The notes: generated by a model from the letters alone, not told the origin. Shown: positions 11,146-24,048, counted from the first letter of the stretch. The stretch is DNA of 64,000 bases from Selaginella moellendorffii (GCF_000143415.4 NW_003314322.1:499213-563212), one strand, 5' to 3'. Numbers and translations are program-made.

Positions 11146-14100
11146 ATGGCTGCGAGGTCGAGATCCCCGATGCGCTACAAGCCGCCCACCTCCGCGGCTG
11201 CCAATGGAAAGCCCCCGGTTCTTCCGTCGCTGAATTCAGGATCTAGGCAGCCGCCATCGTCCACTGTTGCTAGAGCTTCGTCGCTCCCTCCTCCGCCCAG
11301 AATGCAGGCCCTCTCCAAGCTCAACAGCCCCAGCTCCACGCTCTCGGCTTCGTTCTCCTCCTCCACCACCACCACCACATCATCGTCCTCCGACTTGGGC
11401 AGCGGCACCACCAAATTCAACAAGGAGAATGTCACTGTCACCGTGCGATTTCGACCTCTCAAGTAAGTGGTGGCTCTCTAGTCAATCAAGAGCTCGCTCG
11501 CTACTCTTCCGAGTTTATGGCCTTTCCACTTTTACTTTGTTCCTTTTGGAGCATCACAAGCTTACAACTGGCTTGTTTTGCGCAGCTCCAGAGAAATTCA
11601 GAAGGGTGATGAGGTTGCGTGGTACGCCGACGGGGATACGTCTGTTTGCAGCGAATACAACGCCTCTACCGTTTATGCGTTTGGTAAGTCCTCGGAAAGA
11701 AAGGAGATCTTGTCTTGAACGGGCTGGACTGCCTGCAAACAGATAAAGTGTTTGGACCAGCAACAACGACGCGAGGTGTTTATGACATTGCAGCTCAACA
11801 GGTTGTTAGTGGCGCGATGGAGGGAGTTAATGGTATTTTCGTACGTAGGCCTCTTTCTACTTATCGCTCAACCTTTGTCGCCTCTCCCAGGAACTGTCTT
11901 TGCGTATGGAGTCACCAGCAGCGGCAAGACACATACAATGCACGTAAGTGTTTTGACAGTTTTCCGTCCGTCCCAGGTCATTTGGTTCTTGTTCTCTGTT
12001 GACAGGGCGATCAGAAATCTCCAGGAATTATACCTTTGGCAGTGAAGGACGTCTTCAATATAATACAAGAGGTGTAGATTCTAATCTTGTCTTTTATTTC
12101 CTTGCTATATCCTTATGGTACTATGCAGTCGCCAGGAAGAGAGTTCCTCTTGCGGGTGTCCTATCTCGAGATTTACAACGAGGTTTGTGGCTGAGAAAAT
12201 GTTAGCCGTGTTGGCTCACGTCTTACGCAGGTTATCAACGACTTGCTCAACCCAGCTGGACAAAATCTGAGAGTTCGGGAGGATTCTCATGTAAGTTTCT
12301 GTATTGACACTTAGGCCTGCTGTATATAATTCTGGTATTCAAAGTGGCTTGCAGGGCACATATGTGGAGGGTATAAAAGAAGAAGTTGTGTTATCTCCTG
12401 CTCACGCACTCTCATTGATTGCCACCGGAGAAGGTACACGGGCATAATCTGAGAATTGAAATATCTTGACAGCCTTTTTGTTTATAGAGCATCGTCATGT
12501 TGGATCCAACAACCTCAACTTGATGAGCAGCCGGAGTCACACGATTTTTACTCTGGTCGGTCCCTGACGTGATTATATTCATCCTCTTTATTTGTCTAAC
12601 GTCGTTCATTTATACAAGACTGTGGAGAGCAGTGCGCGAGGAGAAGGAAGTCGAGAGGAGGAAGTTACTCTTTCTCAACTCGTGAGTGTCTAGTAAAAAG
12701 GATTTACATTAGATGACTGAACTTTCTTTTGACCGACAGAATCTTATCGACTTGGCCGGTTCTGAAAGCTCAAAGGCGGAAACAGTTGGCTTGCGAAGGA
12801 AGGAAGGCTCCTACATTAACAAAAGCTTGCTAACACTTGGCACGGTAAGAGCAATCTGCTAGTAGCTAGAATAATCTTTTGTCTTTTGTTTCTATCAGGT
12901 AATATCCAAATTGACAGACGGGAAATCTTCTCATATACCTTACCGGGATTCTAAACTAACAAGGCTTTTGCAATCGTCCTTGAGTGGCCACGGGCGTGTG
13001 TCGGTACAGCTCTGAGCATTTCTTGTCATTCTGATATAAGTCGCAAAACTTGTCCAGTTAATCTGCACAGTCACACCTGCATCAAGCAGCAATGAGGAGA
13101 CACACAACACCCTCAAGTTTGCTCATCGTGCCAAACATGTGGAGCTTCACTCTTCCGCGAACAAGGTGAGATCCATGCTAATATTCGCTTATCATTTTCT
13201 CTCTCTCTCTCTCTCTCTCCAGATTCTTGATGAGAAGTCGTTGATCAAAAAGTACCAGAAAGAGATAACAAGCCTAAAACAAGAGCTGGAGCAGCTACGG
13301 AAAGGCATGGTTGGAAAACCATTTGTGGAAGGCACAAACGATGACGTCATCCAACTTCGTCAACAGGTTTGTTGATACAAAAGTTGCGAGAACATGTTTA
13401 AAGGGGAAACTTTTGCAGTTGGAAGCTGGACAAGTCAAGCTACAATCGCGGCTCGAAGAAGAAGAGCAAGCCAAAGCTGCATTACTGGGCCGGATTCAGA
13501 GGCTCACCAAGCTTATATTGGTGTCTACAAAGAACACCATTCCAAATCTTCCAGATCGTCCCACACACCGCCGGCGATATTCTTTTGGAGAGGAAGAGGT
13601 GTGTAGTGTGTTCTTGTCTTTTATCTGGTAGCTGGCTACGCTCTCTCACATACTTCCATTTTCAGCTTGCATATCTACCCGATAAAAGACGCGGGTTTAT
13701 TGGCGACGAAGACGACGAACTTGATGTCGACTTGCCGGAATTATCATCGGATGGGAAATCAGAAAGTGCAAACGGCGATGATGTTCACAAGGATGACAAG
13801 AAGCCGAAGAAGCGCGGAATGCTTGGATGGTTCAAAACCAAGGTAAAACAATCTCGAAGCTATGCCAAGTTTTTAGTGAGAATCTTGTTTATGCTAGAAA
13901 CACGAGCAACTTCACAGCCGCACAGACTCCGACATCCCTTCTCCAACCGGACGTTTAGATGACAACACGGCCACGAAGCGAAAGCCCCTCATGAGAGTAA
14001 AAAGCGACGAGCTTGCAGATGCTTTTCTGGAGCCTACTCAAGCTGGTGAACTCTTCAGTGCTGCGGTCTACGGTCGAAGGCCCCCACCTGTATGTATGAA

Positions 14101-16247
14101 AGCTACTGATTCACTTTTAAGGTACTGATAGTGGTCTCTATCACAGACGGGAACCACAATGGCGGACCAAATGGATCTTTTAAAAGAGCAAGTCAAGATG
14201 CTTGCTGGCGAAGTCGCATTCTGCAGCAGTTCACTCAAGAGGCTCTCCGAACAGTCCGCTTTGACACCAGATGATGGAGATATTCAAGTAAGCGTTTACC
14301 TTTTTCTCTTTTGCATAACTAAATCCATCTGTTTATTCTAAGGTTCAAATGAAGAGACTTAAGGAAGAAATTTCTATGAAGAGGCAACAAATGCAGGTAT
14401 TGGAGCGAAGGATTTTAGGAAGTGTAGAAAATGCGCCTGCCAACACGCCGCAATTGTCCCAGGTATGCAGCCTTTTTCGTTTTACGTTTCCTTCTTCTTT
14501 TACCAAGCAATTGCTTTTCAGACGATGATGAAGCTTACCAGTCAATTAAACGAGAAATCTTTTGAGCTGGAGGTATACAGTGGTAGCAGTATACATTAGA
14601 CTCATGCTTCGATTTTTTCAGATAAAAGCAGCAGACAACCGCATTCTGCAAGAACAACTGCAATCCAAGGTAACAAGGAAGACGGCTATTACGTCTTACA
14701 TTGTGCCCTTTATTTCAGAACGTTGAGAACACTGAACTGCAATCTACAATCCACTCCCTCAAACAACAGCTTCAGCAAGCTGTTGCCGAGAAAAAAGCGT
14801 CCATTCACAAGAAAGCTGGATCTGATAGCCACAAGAAAGGGCATAGTTTCTTCGATTCGGAAGAAACTAGCGAGTGGCTGAATGACGTTGACTTGTCCCG
14901 GGAGCTGAGAATGGTTGAGAACGGAGGTGATGCTAACTTTGCCCAAGGCTTTGCTTCAAAGATTATTCCCGGAGCTGGCTTTCCTCTGCAATCTCAGCTG
15001 TTTTCACAGGTAGTGTGGTAATAGCTTTAGTATGTATATAACATCTTCTAAGTGTTGTTCTTTTCCAGATGAACGAGATTGAAAAGTTGAAGCTAGAAAA
15101 GACGCGTTTGGCCGAAGAGAAGACTATGCTGGAAGCCAAAGGCCAAAAGCTTATGGACGAGGCAGCGTACGCGAAAGAGCTTGCAACGGCGGCTGCCGTG
15201 GAGCTCAAAGGCTTGGCAGAGGAAGTAACCAAGCTGTCCGCTCAAAACGCAAAGCTCTCGACTGAGGTGGAGGCTCTCCGCTCGAAAGCTGCCGGCGAAG
15301 AGAAGAGTAGAAGGGAGGGCGTGAGCATGGATCAAGATATGATCCAGCAGCTGAGAGCTGAGTTATCAGAGGCTAAACGGAAGGTGGCGAGCTTGGAACA
15401 GAACGAGGCCACTCTAAACAGGAGAATCGAAGAAGGGAAGGAGCGGGAGGCGGACTTGGAGAATGATCTCGCAGGAATGTGGGTTCTGGTAGCAAAGGTG
15501 AAGCAAGAGAAAGAACGAGACGAGTTCGAGATCCTAGGCAACGGGAATGGCTTAGAGTCCGGGCTGCTCACTTCTAAAAACAATGCACACGTCGAGGACG
15601 AGAGCCCAGTCGAGGAGTTGCAATGCCAACTTGAAGCTGCAAGAACCAAAGTGGCAGAACTGGAGCTCGGGAACTCCCAACTCAAAGTAAGTGGCAATTT
15701 AATTAAGTCTTGGGCCGATTTTCTTACTGACTCCTTGACATATACTCAGGGAGAGAACTTGGAAAGCTTGGACCTTTCAGCCCTCGAAAGTCTCCAAAAT
15801 CTACACGTTGAGGCTTTGACAAGACTGTGCCAAGCCAAGGTTTTTCTTTTTTTTTTTCTCTCCCTCTCTTTTTTCTTGGTGTAAACGTCACATACTTGTC
15901 TTGTATAGACCAAGGCGCAAGAAAGGCTTGAGAGAGAGAAGCGACGAAGCATGGAAGAGCGAGCATTGTCAAGATCCCAAGCGGACTCACTGTCAAGTAT
16001 TGGGGTCCAACACTTGCTGCTCGAGGAAGAAAGGAATGGCCACGTCTGTAAAGTCTGCTTCGAGGCCCCCACTGCCGCTGTTCTCCTTCCCTGTCGCCAC
16101 TTTTGCTGTAAGTCTCGTGTCTAATCGTTCTTTTCACTGATTTCTCGCCATTGTTTCCTTTCAGTGTGCAAATCGTGTGCAATTGCTTGCACCGAGTGCC
16201 CTCTCTGCAGAAGCGGGATCACAGACAGGATAATCACATTCACGTAA
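11146..16247 (+). CDS. Kinesin-7 motor with C-terminal C3HC4 RING finger (KIN-7D type)
   Basis: A long gene of over 20 short exons encoding roughly 1,000 residues. A Ser/Pro-rich leader precedes the motor. The motor contains [20 protein letters not shown]-loop [33 protein letters not shown], switch [12 protein letters not shown], switch [16 protein letters not shown], and the neck [21 protein letters not shown] coiled-coil stalk follows ([40 protein letters not shown]). The C-terminus is a RING finger: [20 protein letters not shown], then [18 protein letters not shown]. This layout matches the plant KIN-7D/MKRP-type kinesins, some of which go to mitochondria. The P-loop has V where Q is usual. 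The stop follows IITFT. Confidence 0.93.
13198..13219 (+). repeat. (CT)n microsatellite in a kinesin intron
   Basis: About eleven CT units just before an AG acceptor; they serve as the polypyrimidine tract of that intron. Confidence 0.8.
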
Positions 16248-16654
16248 GGAAAAAAAAACCAGAAAAAAAAATCAAGAAGTTTTGGATTGAGCGTTACGAA
16301 CAGCCATACTTTACAGTAGCGCAGTAATTCTTCTACACAGATGAGAGTTCCCATATCAGAGGAGCTCGTTTTACCGATTGCGTGTAACACCAGAAACATT
16401 GAAAGCAAAAAAAGAACACACTCGAATTCTTACCGCGGTGAAATTCTTCCCGACAGCCCAGCTTGGAATCATCATGATGTCAAGGGTAAAGAATCTAAAA
16501 TGCCACGTCAACTTTGCATATTGTTTCTTTAGGGCTCTTTCCTCCGAAGTCACCACGACCATGGCAGTGACTCGTAGCGGGGAGGCAAGATGGCTCCAAA
16601 TGTGTCCGTGTCAACGGTGCGCTACAACACGCCACTTCCTCCTCTGTCGCAGCT
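16248..16654. other. Intergenic spacer before the exostosin gene
   Basis: A 400-bp spacer between two genes on the same strand. I see no gene. It should hold the kinesin 3' UTR and the exostosin promoter. No clear TATA box was found. Confidence 0.4.
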
Positions 16655-18127
16655 ATGGCGTCTGATCACTCTGGAGCGCCCGCTCGGCGGCGAGGTAAGG
16701 ATGCCGAGTCGAGCAGCAGCTGTAGCGCCAGGCGATGGATTCTCGGCCTCGTCTTCCTCCTCGCCGCTTGCTCCATCGCTCGGATGGCACTCGTCGTGTC
16801 CGATTCGCCCGATCTTCCGCCGCGGGCTGAGCCTTGGGATCAACATGAGCAGCAAGAAGAGCAGCGTCTCTCTTCGGTGGAATCTCAATCATCTTCGTTG
16901 GAGAAAGATCGAAGGCACCCAGAGCAAGGCATGAAAGAAAAGATCTTCCTTCCATCTCCAGCTCTAGCTCAGGCTCTAGCTCAGCGTGAGAGCTTGCGAG
17001 TGATTGACACCATAGCTGACAATGGACCTTACCATTCACGGAGAGCTTTCCTCGACGACTACCGCGACATGGTGAACACCATGAAGGTGTTTGTCTACCC
17101 TTGCTCCCCACGGGATCCATTCAGTCACATCTTCCTTCCAACGAGCTCGGCTCCCTCTGGCAACTACGCAAGCGAGGCCTACTTCAAGAAGGCGCTGGCG
17201 GGGAGTGGCATGGTGACGGACGATCCCTCGCAGGCCGACTTGTTCTTCATGCCATTCTCGATCACCAGGCTGCGAAACGATCCCAAGGTTGGCGTGGGTC
17301 GCATGCCGGCGTTTGTGAGGGATTACGTCAAGAACATCAGCCACCGGTGGCCTTACTGGAACAGAACTGGCGGCAGCGACCATTTCTACGTTGCTTGCCA
17401 CTCCATTGGCAAGGTAGCGCTGGAGAAAGCCCAGCACGTCAAGCTCAACGCCATCCAGGTGGTGTGCTCCTCGAATTACTACGTCCAGGGATTCATACCT
17501 CACAAGGATGTGGCCATCCCGCAAATCTGGCCGAGGAGCGAAAGTTTCCGAGAGATTAAGACAATCGAGCAGAGGTGCGTCTAGTTCTTCCTGTTTTGCC
17601 TCGAGTATCTATATGGTTCTTACGGTGGCCGAGTTGACAGGAAAGTTTTGGCCTTCTTCGCCGGTGGATCCAACTCGCCTGTCCGAGCGAACGTTGTGAG
17701 AACCTGGCGGAATGACACCCAGATTCACGCGTACCCGTCACGTATACAAGGATCTTATGCCGAGGCGCTGCTCCGGAGCAAGTTTTGCCTCCATGTCAAA
17801 GGCTACGAAGTGAACACTGCTCGTCTCGGGGATGCCTTCTTCTACGGCTGCGTGCCCGTTGTCATCGCCAATCACTACGACCTTCCCTTCAGCAGCGTTC
17901 TCAACTGGAAGAGCTTCTCGGTGGTGGTAACCACAGCCAACATTCCTAAACTCAAAGCCATTCTTTCAGGGATTAGCCGCGAAGACTACTCGCAAATGCA
18001 CAGGCTCGTACTGGACGCGAGGAGACATTTTCAATGGCATGCTCCTCCACGAGAGTACGACGCTTTTTACATGGTCATGTACCAGCTATGGTTGAGAAGA
18101 CATGTTGTAAGATACCCTCTTCATTAA
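16655..18127 (+). CDS. Exostosin-family glycosyltransferase (GT47), type II Golgi membrane protein
   Basis: Two exons (16655-17574, 17641-18127) give 468 residues. A short basic cytosolic tail is followed by one membrane anchor (RWILGLVFLLAACSIARMAL), a Ser/Glu-rich stem, and the exostosin domain. The domain includes MKVFVYPCSPRDPFSHIF, QADLFFMPFSITRLR, FVRDYVKNISHRWPYWNR, GGSDHFYVACHS and VLAFFAGGSNSPVR. It ends with the nucleotide-sugar region SYAEALLRSKFCLHVKGYEV and ARLGDAFFYGCVPVVIANHY. Plant GT47 proteins build xyloglucan, pectin, xylan or arabinan side chains; the exact activity is unknown. A strong alternative donor (GTT|GTAAGA, 18106) can splice to 18214, extending the C-terminus in frame by 16 codons to a stop at 18264. 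Confidence 0.9.
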
Positions 18128-18392
18128 AGTTCTCACTTATAACTTTTCTTTCTGTTCTTGGGCATCCTTTCGGTGTAGTGTTGCTAATCAAGCAGTGCTT
18201 TTCCTTCTTGTAGACATTTGGAGAGAAAACTGTGAATGCTCACGCGAAGGAATCAAACAAGTAGAGACAGCCAGGTAACTTGAAATTTGGGTGACTTTTT
18301 CTAGTTTGTTTTTCTCTGCGTGCCGGCCATTTGATCAACGCACTACTTATACTCTGGAGCACGTAGAGGTCAATTGTGTTGTTCCAGGTATC

Positions 18393-20159
18393 ATGGCTCT
18401 AGCTGCATTGATCTTGCTGGGAATGCTCTTGAGCACTCAGGCTAGCTATAACTACAAGTTTGATGTGCAGGAGAAAAGCATTGCCGAAATACACCATGAA
18501 TTCGCAAGGGGGCTCACGTCCCGAAAGCTAGTCGAGCTCTATATCGAGAGAGTGCGGAGACACGATCCTCAACTTAAGTCTATCATCGAGCTCAATCCCG
18601 ACGTGTGGAAGCTGGCAGACCAAGCCGATGCCGAGCGCTCAGCAGCTGGTGGCTACGTCGGTGGACTTCACGGGATTCCAATTCTCCTCAAGGACAACAT
18701 TGCGACTGCTGACAGTCTCAGCACCACCGCCGGATCGTTTGCCTTGTTTCCAAACACCGTCAAGGACGAGGCTTTCGTAGTTTCCTTGCTCCGAAAGGCG
18801 GGAGCCATCATCTTCGGCAAGGCCAACTTGAGCGAGCTCATGCACTTCCGCTCCCAGCTGCTTCCAAATGGCTTTAGTCCTCGGGGCAACCAGACAAAGG
18901 TAACAACAAATCCGCGTCCTTTGAGCTTGTATGACTTGCTGCTTCCAGGATCCATACTCGCTCGACAGCGATCCTTGCGGTTCTAGCACTGGTTCCGCTG
19001 TTGCCGTGGCTGCCAATCTGGTGTCCGTGTCTCTGGGCACCGAGACGCAAGGATCACTTATCTGTCCTTCAAGTCGAAACGCTGTTGTGAGCATCAAGCC
19101 AACGGTTGGACTTACGAGCAGGAGCGGAGTGATCCCCATATCCATCAACTTCGATACAATTGGGTACGTAAAAGAGAGAATGCTGGTGGTGTGTCTCCTC
19201 ATTCTGCGTATTTGTTTTGTTTTCAAGGCCCATGGCGAAGACTGTGGCTGATGCAGTCTTGACGCTGGACAAGATCGTGGGGTCCGATCCCAAAGACAAA
19301 GCCACCTTTGCGTGCAAACTTCCCGACTATGGATTCCACTCGCATCTGAAAGCTGATGGCCTCTGCGGCAAACGCATTGCCATATCTCGATCCCCGTTCT
19401 TCGACGAGGTTCCATCGTTTGAGGTAGCAGTGATCAACAACGCGATTGCCACCATGAAGTACGTAAGAAGGAGAAGAAGTTGTGGTGTGCGATGGATGAT
19501 TTAATCGTGGTTTCTTTCCTCCAGGAAGAAAGGAGCAGTGATCATCGACAACGTCACCATTCCAACCATTGGAGAGATCATCAATGGAACGGCGCTGTTT
19601 CCACCGCCGCTTAAAGCCGACGTTGTCACGCTGCTGACAGACTTTAAGATCCAAATCGAGGAGTATCTCGGTGGCCTCTTGGAAACACCCGTGAAGAACT
19701 TGCAAGACATCTTCGACTTCGACAGGTTTTCACAGCCCGAGGTAATTTTCTTTGCTCCTCGACTGTGAGATTGAAACCCCCAAGGATATTTGGCAGGAGT
19801 TTGCCAAGTTCCCAGACGACATCTTCAATGCGTCCTTACAGACCCAAGGCCGGGACACCGCCGCATATCAGCTCGCTCTTGCCACGGACTTTAATCTCAC
19901 CAGAGACGGGCTGCTCAAGATCTTCCAGGAGCTGCAGCTGGACGCAATTGTGGCTCCCGCCGATAGCTCCATCGCGGTTCCAGCTTCCATCGGAGGCTTT
20001 CCAGCGATAACCCTTCCCGCGGGATATTCTCCACTAAACGGCCTCCCATATGGAATCACCATCGTCGGGAATCGCTGCAGCGAGGCAAAGCTGGTGGAGA
20101 TTGCCTTTGCGCTCGAGCAAGAGACCAAAGCCAGGAAACCACCACCTTTGTTTGCCTGA
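18393..20159 (+). CDS. Secreted amidase-signature hydrolase
   Basis: Five exons (18393-18899, 18949-19163, 19228-19458, 19525-19741, 19797-20159) give 510 residues. I chose this ATG because it starts a clean signal peptide (MALAALILLGMLLSTQAS); the frame is open further upstream. The Ser-cisSer-Lys triad of the amidase signature family is present. Lys is in GIPILLKDNIATAD, the cis-Ser in CGSSTGSAVAVAANL, and the nucleophile in SLGTETQGSL. Further marks are KPTVGLTSRSGVIPIS and GFPAITLPAGYSPLNGLPYG. Related plant proteins hydrolyse small amides (indole-3-acetamide, N-acylethanolamines), but the leader and sequence fit the less-studied secreted 'glutamyl-tRNA amidotransferase-like' amidases. 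The substrate is unknown. Confidence 0.9.
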
Positions 20160-20281
20160 TAAGTACATTCTTTTGTAAAGGTCATGTTGCTGGACAAGAT
20201 GAAAAACATTGCAAGGAATGCAACTAGCCACTTGCTAGATACTATTATTTGGATGATTTCTAAGCAAAACGAAGGAAATCC

Positions 20282-21046
20282 TCAGTAACCAGAGCCAGGA
20301 GCACCACCGGAGCTTCCACTTCCACTTCCACTTCCACTTCCGCTGCCACTGCCACCTCCATAAGTTGGCGGCGTTGAGCAGTCGCCACCAACACCACCGC
20401 CGCCGCCGCCAGACGATGGAACTCCACCCGATGGTGAGCTCCCCGACCCCGTTCCTGGCGGCGAGCCTCCGCCATAAGATGGAGTGCCTCCAGCTCCTGG
20501 AGTTCCAAAGCCGCCAGACGGAGTTCCACTTCCTCCTGGGCCGGATGGAGTGCCGCCAACTGGGCCGGATGGAGTGCCTCCGACTGGGCTGGATGGAGTG
20601 CCTCCGACTGGGCCGGATGGAGTGCCGCCGACTGGGCTAGAGCCGGAAGATGGCGGAGCATGTCCACCGCCGTAAGAAGGAACACCGGAGCCTCCTCCTC
20701 CAACTGAGCCGGAACCAGATGACGGAGGCGTATCCACGTCTGGTGATCCAGTGTCGGGAGATCCCACGTCCGGGGCTCCAATATCTGGACCACCAATGTC
20801 GGGAGTTCCACCAACAGGTGGCGTTCCAACATCGGGTGTGCCTCCTACAGATCCAGAGCCACCAGAATCACCGCCGCCACCACCAACATCACCGCCACCA
20901 CCACCAACATCACCTCCACCCCCGCCACTACCACCACCCCCACCACCATAGTAGCTGAACCGAGGACCAAACTTGCCGTCTCTAGCACTCGCAGCAGCAG
21001 CAATGCAGATGGAGAGACAAGCCGCCAGCAGAACCTTCGAAGCCAT
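20282..21046 (-). CDS. Secreted glycine/proline-rich structural protein
   Basis: A single exon of 254 residues, starting at a signal peptide (MASKVLLAACLSICIAAAAS). The frame is open 28 codons further upstream, but this Met fits secretion. After the leader come a Gly-rich block ending in DVGGGGGD units, a block of PD(I/V)G(T/S/G)P units, and then five or more copies of VGGTPSGP-type units. The end is a Gly-Ser-rich tail. There is no enzymatic domain. The composition fits a cell-wall GRP. Copy number is likely to vary between individuals because the repeats are near-identical at the DNA level. Confidence 0.8.
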   Translation of the reverse strand: MASKVLLAACLSICIAAAASARDGKFGPRFSYYGGGGGGSGGGGGDVGGGGGDVGGGGGDSGGSGSVGGTPDVGTPPVGGTPDIGGPDIGAPDVGSPDTGSPDVDTPPSSGSGSVGGGGSGVPSYGGGHAPPSSGSSPVGGTPSGPVGGTPSSPVGGTPSGPVGGTPSGPGGSGTPSGGFGTPGAGGTPSYGGGSPPGTGSGSSPSGGVPSSGGGGGGVGGDCSTPPTYGGGSGSGSGSGSGSGSSGGAPGSGY

Positions 21047-21112
21047 CAGAGGAGCCCGGTCGCAAACAAGCCGAAAGGATGTGTGTGTTGTGCTTCCGCC
21101 TCGAGAAGAGTT

Positions 21113-21123
21113 TGATTTTATAA
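21113..21123 (-). promoter_or_regulatory. TATA box of the glycine-rich protein gene
   Basis: On the minus strand the sequence reads GGTTATAAAATC about 70 bp before the chosen ATG, a fitting distance for a TATA element plus a short leader. Confidence 0.6.
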
Positions 21124-21387
21124 CCCGCACACTGTTGTCAATCTAGCTGTGTAGCATTCTAACGCTGCTGCTGCTGTGCTGCTAGTTCGTCTTGTGCAAG
21201 ACTACGCCATTAAAAGTCCGGCGCCAGAGCACCGCATTATATCGAATATCCATCTCGTGAAGAGGTGCGCCCTGCTGACATTAAGTCACCGAATAAACTC
21301 GTCGTCCACTTCCTACAAAAGAAGCTATAAAACTCGAGCCTGAAGTTGCCAGAATTACCTCTTACCAACCGGTTTCGCGTCCTCCCC

Positions 21388-21700
21388 TCACTTGAGGCAT
21401 ACAAAAACATATTTGGTGTCTGGACGCTCTGGAGCCTGAACGTCAACGCCAGCATTCATTTTCAGCAACACACCTTCTGCCGCAGTCCTATAATATAGAC
21501 AGTGATCAGTACTTACCAATTACAAAAGAAACACGTACCAAAGTCATGCTTACTTCGTAAGACACCGCACTCCACCACCTTGCTTAAATGCCTCGCTTCG
21601 TAGCACGGGAAGGACGCGGCCCAGCCACTCGAGCCACCGACAAATAATAAGACGGTTTTGCAAGCATTGGCTAGATGAAAACTGGGAACTTGTTTTTTAT
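21388..21700 (-). pseudogene. C-terminal fragment of an unidentified gene (two exons)
   Basis: On the minus strand an open stretch (to 21554) reads WLGRVLPVLRSEAFKQGGGV and then RCLT. It joins a last exon (21487-21388) reading TAAEGVLLKMNAGVDVQAPE, then RPDTKYVFVCLK and a stop. The splice GAA|GTAAGC ... TTATAG|G keeps phase. No start codon or N-terminal part is seen before the next gene. It may be a relic or a very short gene. I do not recognise the family. Confidence 0.35.
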
Positions 21701-21830
21701 CGAGCTGTTCCTATCATCACATCAAACTAGTAAGGACATATGAAAGATGCCTAGCCTGGAATTTCTTCTCCTTTGTCATCCTCCTTGTAAGGAAAGGACG
21801 ATAAGTATGAAGGTGCTCAAAAGTGCTGCC

Positions 21831-24048
21831 TCATGCAGTCAAGACAGTGGCAAGAGCTTCCGATTTTCCACGAACAAAAATTGTGTACACAAGACGAATG
21901 GCATCCACCCAGCCGTCCACAGCTTCCCAGTTGTCAGCAATCTGCAGGCAACCCGAATGGTGTGAGCCCAAACAACCAACCCGTCTGGAACCTGACATGA
22001 TACCATGAAATGCTGGCCTGAAGGAGTGTCAACGACGAAGCAACCGCCAGGAGGAAGGCTAAGATCCGCTGTTGGAGACACACAGACTATGTCATGCACC
22101 TCAACTCTCCTTGTATGTGATCCCTCAGGCGCTTTACTCGGGCTGCTGGATGCTCCAAGAGTCGGAGATCTTTGGTCCACTTTCTCCATCTGGAAAAAAT
22201 TATTAGCTTCCTCTCATGAAAAATATACAGCATATCAATAAGACCTGATACAAGGCTTCGTGATCCAAGACAAACCACTGCTTTATCCAATCGCTATGAG
22301 GTGCTAATGGGTTCCCAATCGGAGGTACAGTCAAGTATCCGACTTTCAAATATGGTAGAGGAAGCTGTAAGTTCAGAGAAGTCAAAAAAGCACTAATACA
22401 AGCTAGGATTTATACCATTGATCTTACAAGTCGAAGAGCGCTCCTATAGACCTGAAAACTGGAAATGTAAAACGCATTAAAAAACCAAGACTTGCCATAC
22501 TGAATAATCTGGTTTCAGCGAATGAGCAGCTGCTATGTACACCGCAGACGCACTATAAAGCTCCGGAGCACTTCCTTCGTGAGTGCTAGGACGCCTTCCA
22601 CTTCTCAAGGTATCTTCTGCTAGCCCATACTGCATGCAATAGGAAAAAATAAGACTAGCATCTTACTGAAATAAACGAGAGCACACACCAATACAGTGCC
22701 GAGATTGTAAACTGCACGATGGAAATCAAATCGGAGACGTATAGCTGCTCGAAACTGTTAACATAGAAAACATTTCAGGCTTCTTTATCGCAAAAGAGCG
22801 CAGTCACCTTCTTTATCGCAACTTTAACAATGGCACGTTTTTCTTTTAGAGGAACAATTGCGCCAAGCTCCTGAGTAAGAAGTATATCTAGATCAGTAAG
22901 ATATATCGCAATAAACTGTAAACTGATGGAGGAAGTACCTGAAGAGCAAGCCCCCAGTTGTTCAAAGCCTGAGTGGAAAAACACAAGAGAATACAGCGAT
23001 GCAAACTTTGAAGATCCACAACTTACCTGGGGACTTGTCCAGTTTAGTTGAACAGATTTGTCGTACTTTTGACAAGCCTAAAGAACAGAAGAGTAATATG
23101 CAAGCTTAAAGAAAATAAAAATAAAAATCCACTCTACCTGCTTCCAGAGTTCCTCTGCTTCCTTAGTTCTTCCACGGATTTTTGCTCGGTCGGATACTGC
23201 AATTCCCCAGTTATAAAAGGCCTACAGAAAAATAACAAGTAAGCTACAACAACTGTGTACGTAAGTTATCACACCTCGTGCAAAGAAGGACAAAATCTTG
23301 TTGCTGCTTCATACTTTCTGCAAGCTTCATCTAGCAGAGCATCTTTCTCAGCAGGCCCAGACTCAGTTCCAATACTGTCAGCGCTTTCCTGCGGAAAACT
23401 TTAAGGTCGAGAGCAGGAAAAGAGAAAAGAAAACCTGGAGCACCAACGCCCAGTTGTATAGAGCATCAGCATCCTGAGGATTTTTCTCCACTGCAGTAGC
23501 ATATCTGGAAACCAAACAAAAACATGTAAGAACGAAAGAAGAAGTAAAGAGTGTAGACCATGGTACCTTTTGGCAGCAAATGCAAGAATTCTCTGCCTGG
23601 AACGACCCTCCTCGTCTCCCGCTGCGATGTTTTGCAGCACATCACCAATTATACTCGATCTACTCGGTGATCTCTCCTTGCGAGCTTCATTCCTGGAATA
23701 ATCGTTTGCTTCTACGTCGAACTGAATCGAAAGCTCTTACCTCTGCGTGGTGGTAGCACCGCTTTTCTCGTCACCAGTAGCCCTGACAGCATGGGCGTGG
23801 ATGTGATCAAACAGCTTAGACTCATCCACATTGACGCTTTCCTCGTGACTAGCACCAGATTTCCTTCTCTCTTGCTCCACTAGCTGATGCACACCGTTGG
23901 CCAAGTCCGAGGCTTTGGATGCGGCCGCCGGAGGAGGAGAAGGAGCTGCCGGGGCGGAAGCCTTGGCCAATGACGCCGGGAAGGCCTTGGATTCAGCTGC
24001 ATTCTTCGACATTTCAAGCCGCTCGTCGATATTTCCTCCTATTTCCAC
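21831..24048 (-). CDS. TPR-repeat protein with C-terminal PH-like domain
   Basis: A gene of about a dozen short exons. The N-terminus is Ala/Pro/Ser-rich ([20 protein letters not shown]). TPR helices follow: [60 protein letters not shown] and [20 protein letters not shown]. The C-terminal part looks like a pleckstrin-homology fold ([38 protein letters not shown]). Its last exon reads [20 protein letters not shown], then [16 protein letters not shown] and a stop at 21831. That exon depends on a weak donor (CAG|GTTCCA). A second in-frame Met lies 12 codons downstream (24012). The protein is a conserved but uncharacterised plant type; a scaffolding or membrane-tethering role is only inference. 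Confidence 0.8.

Noticed and set aside
20282-21046. Viral or toxin-like repeat protein reading of the Gly/Pro-rich frame.
   Set aside because: Signal peptide, TATA box and GTPSGPVGG-type repeats fit a plant cell-wall structural protein.
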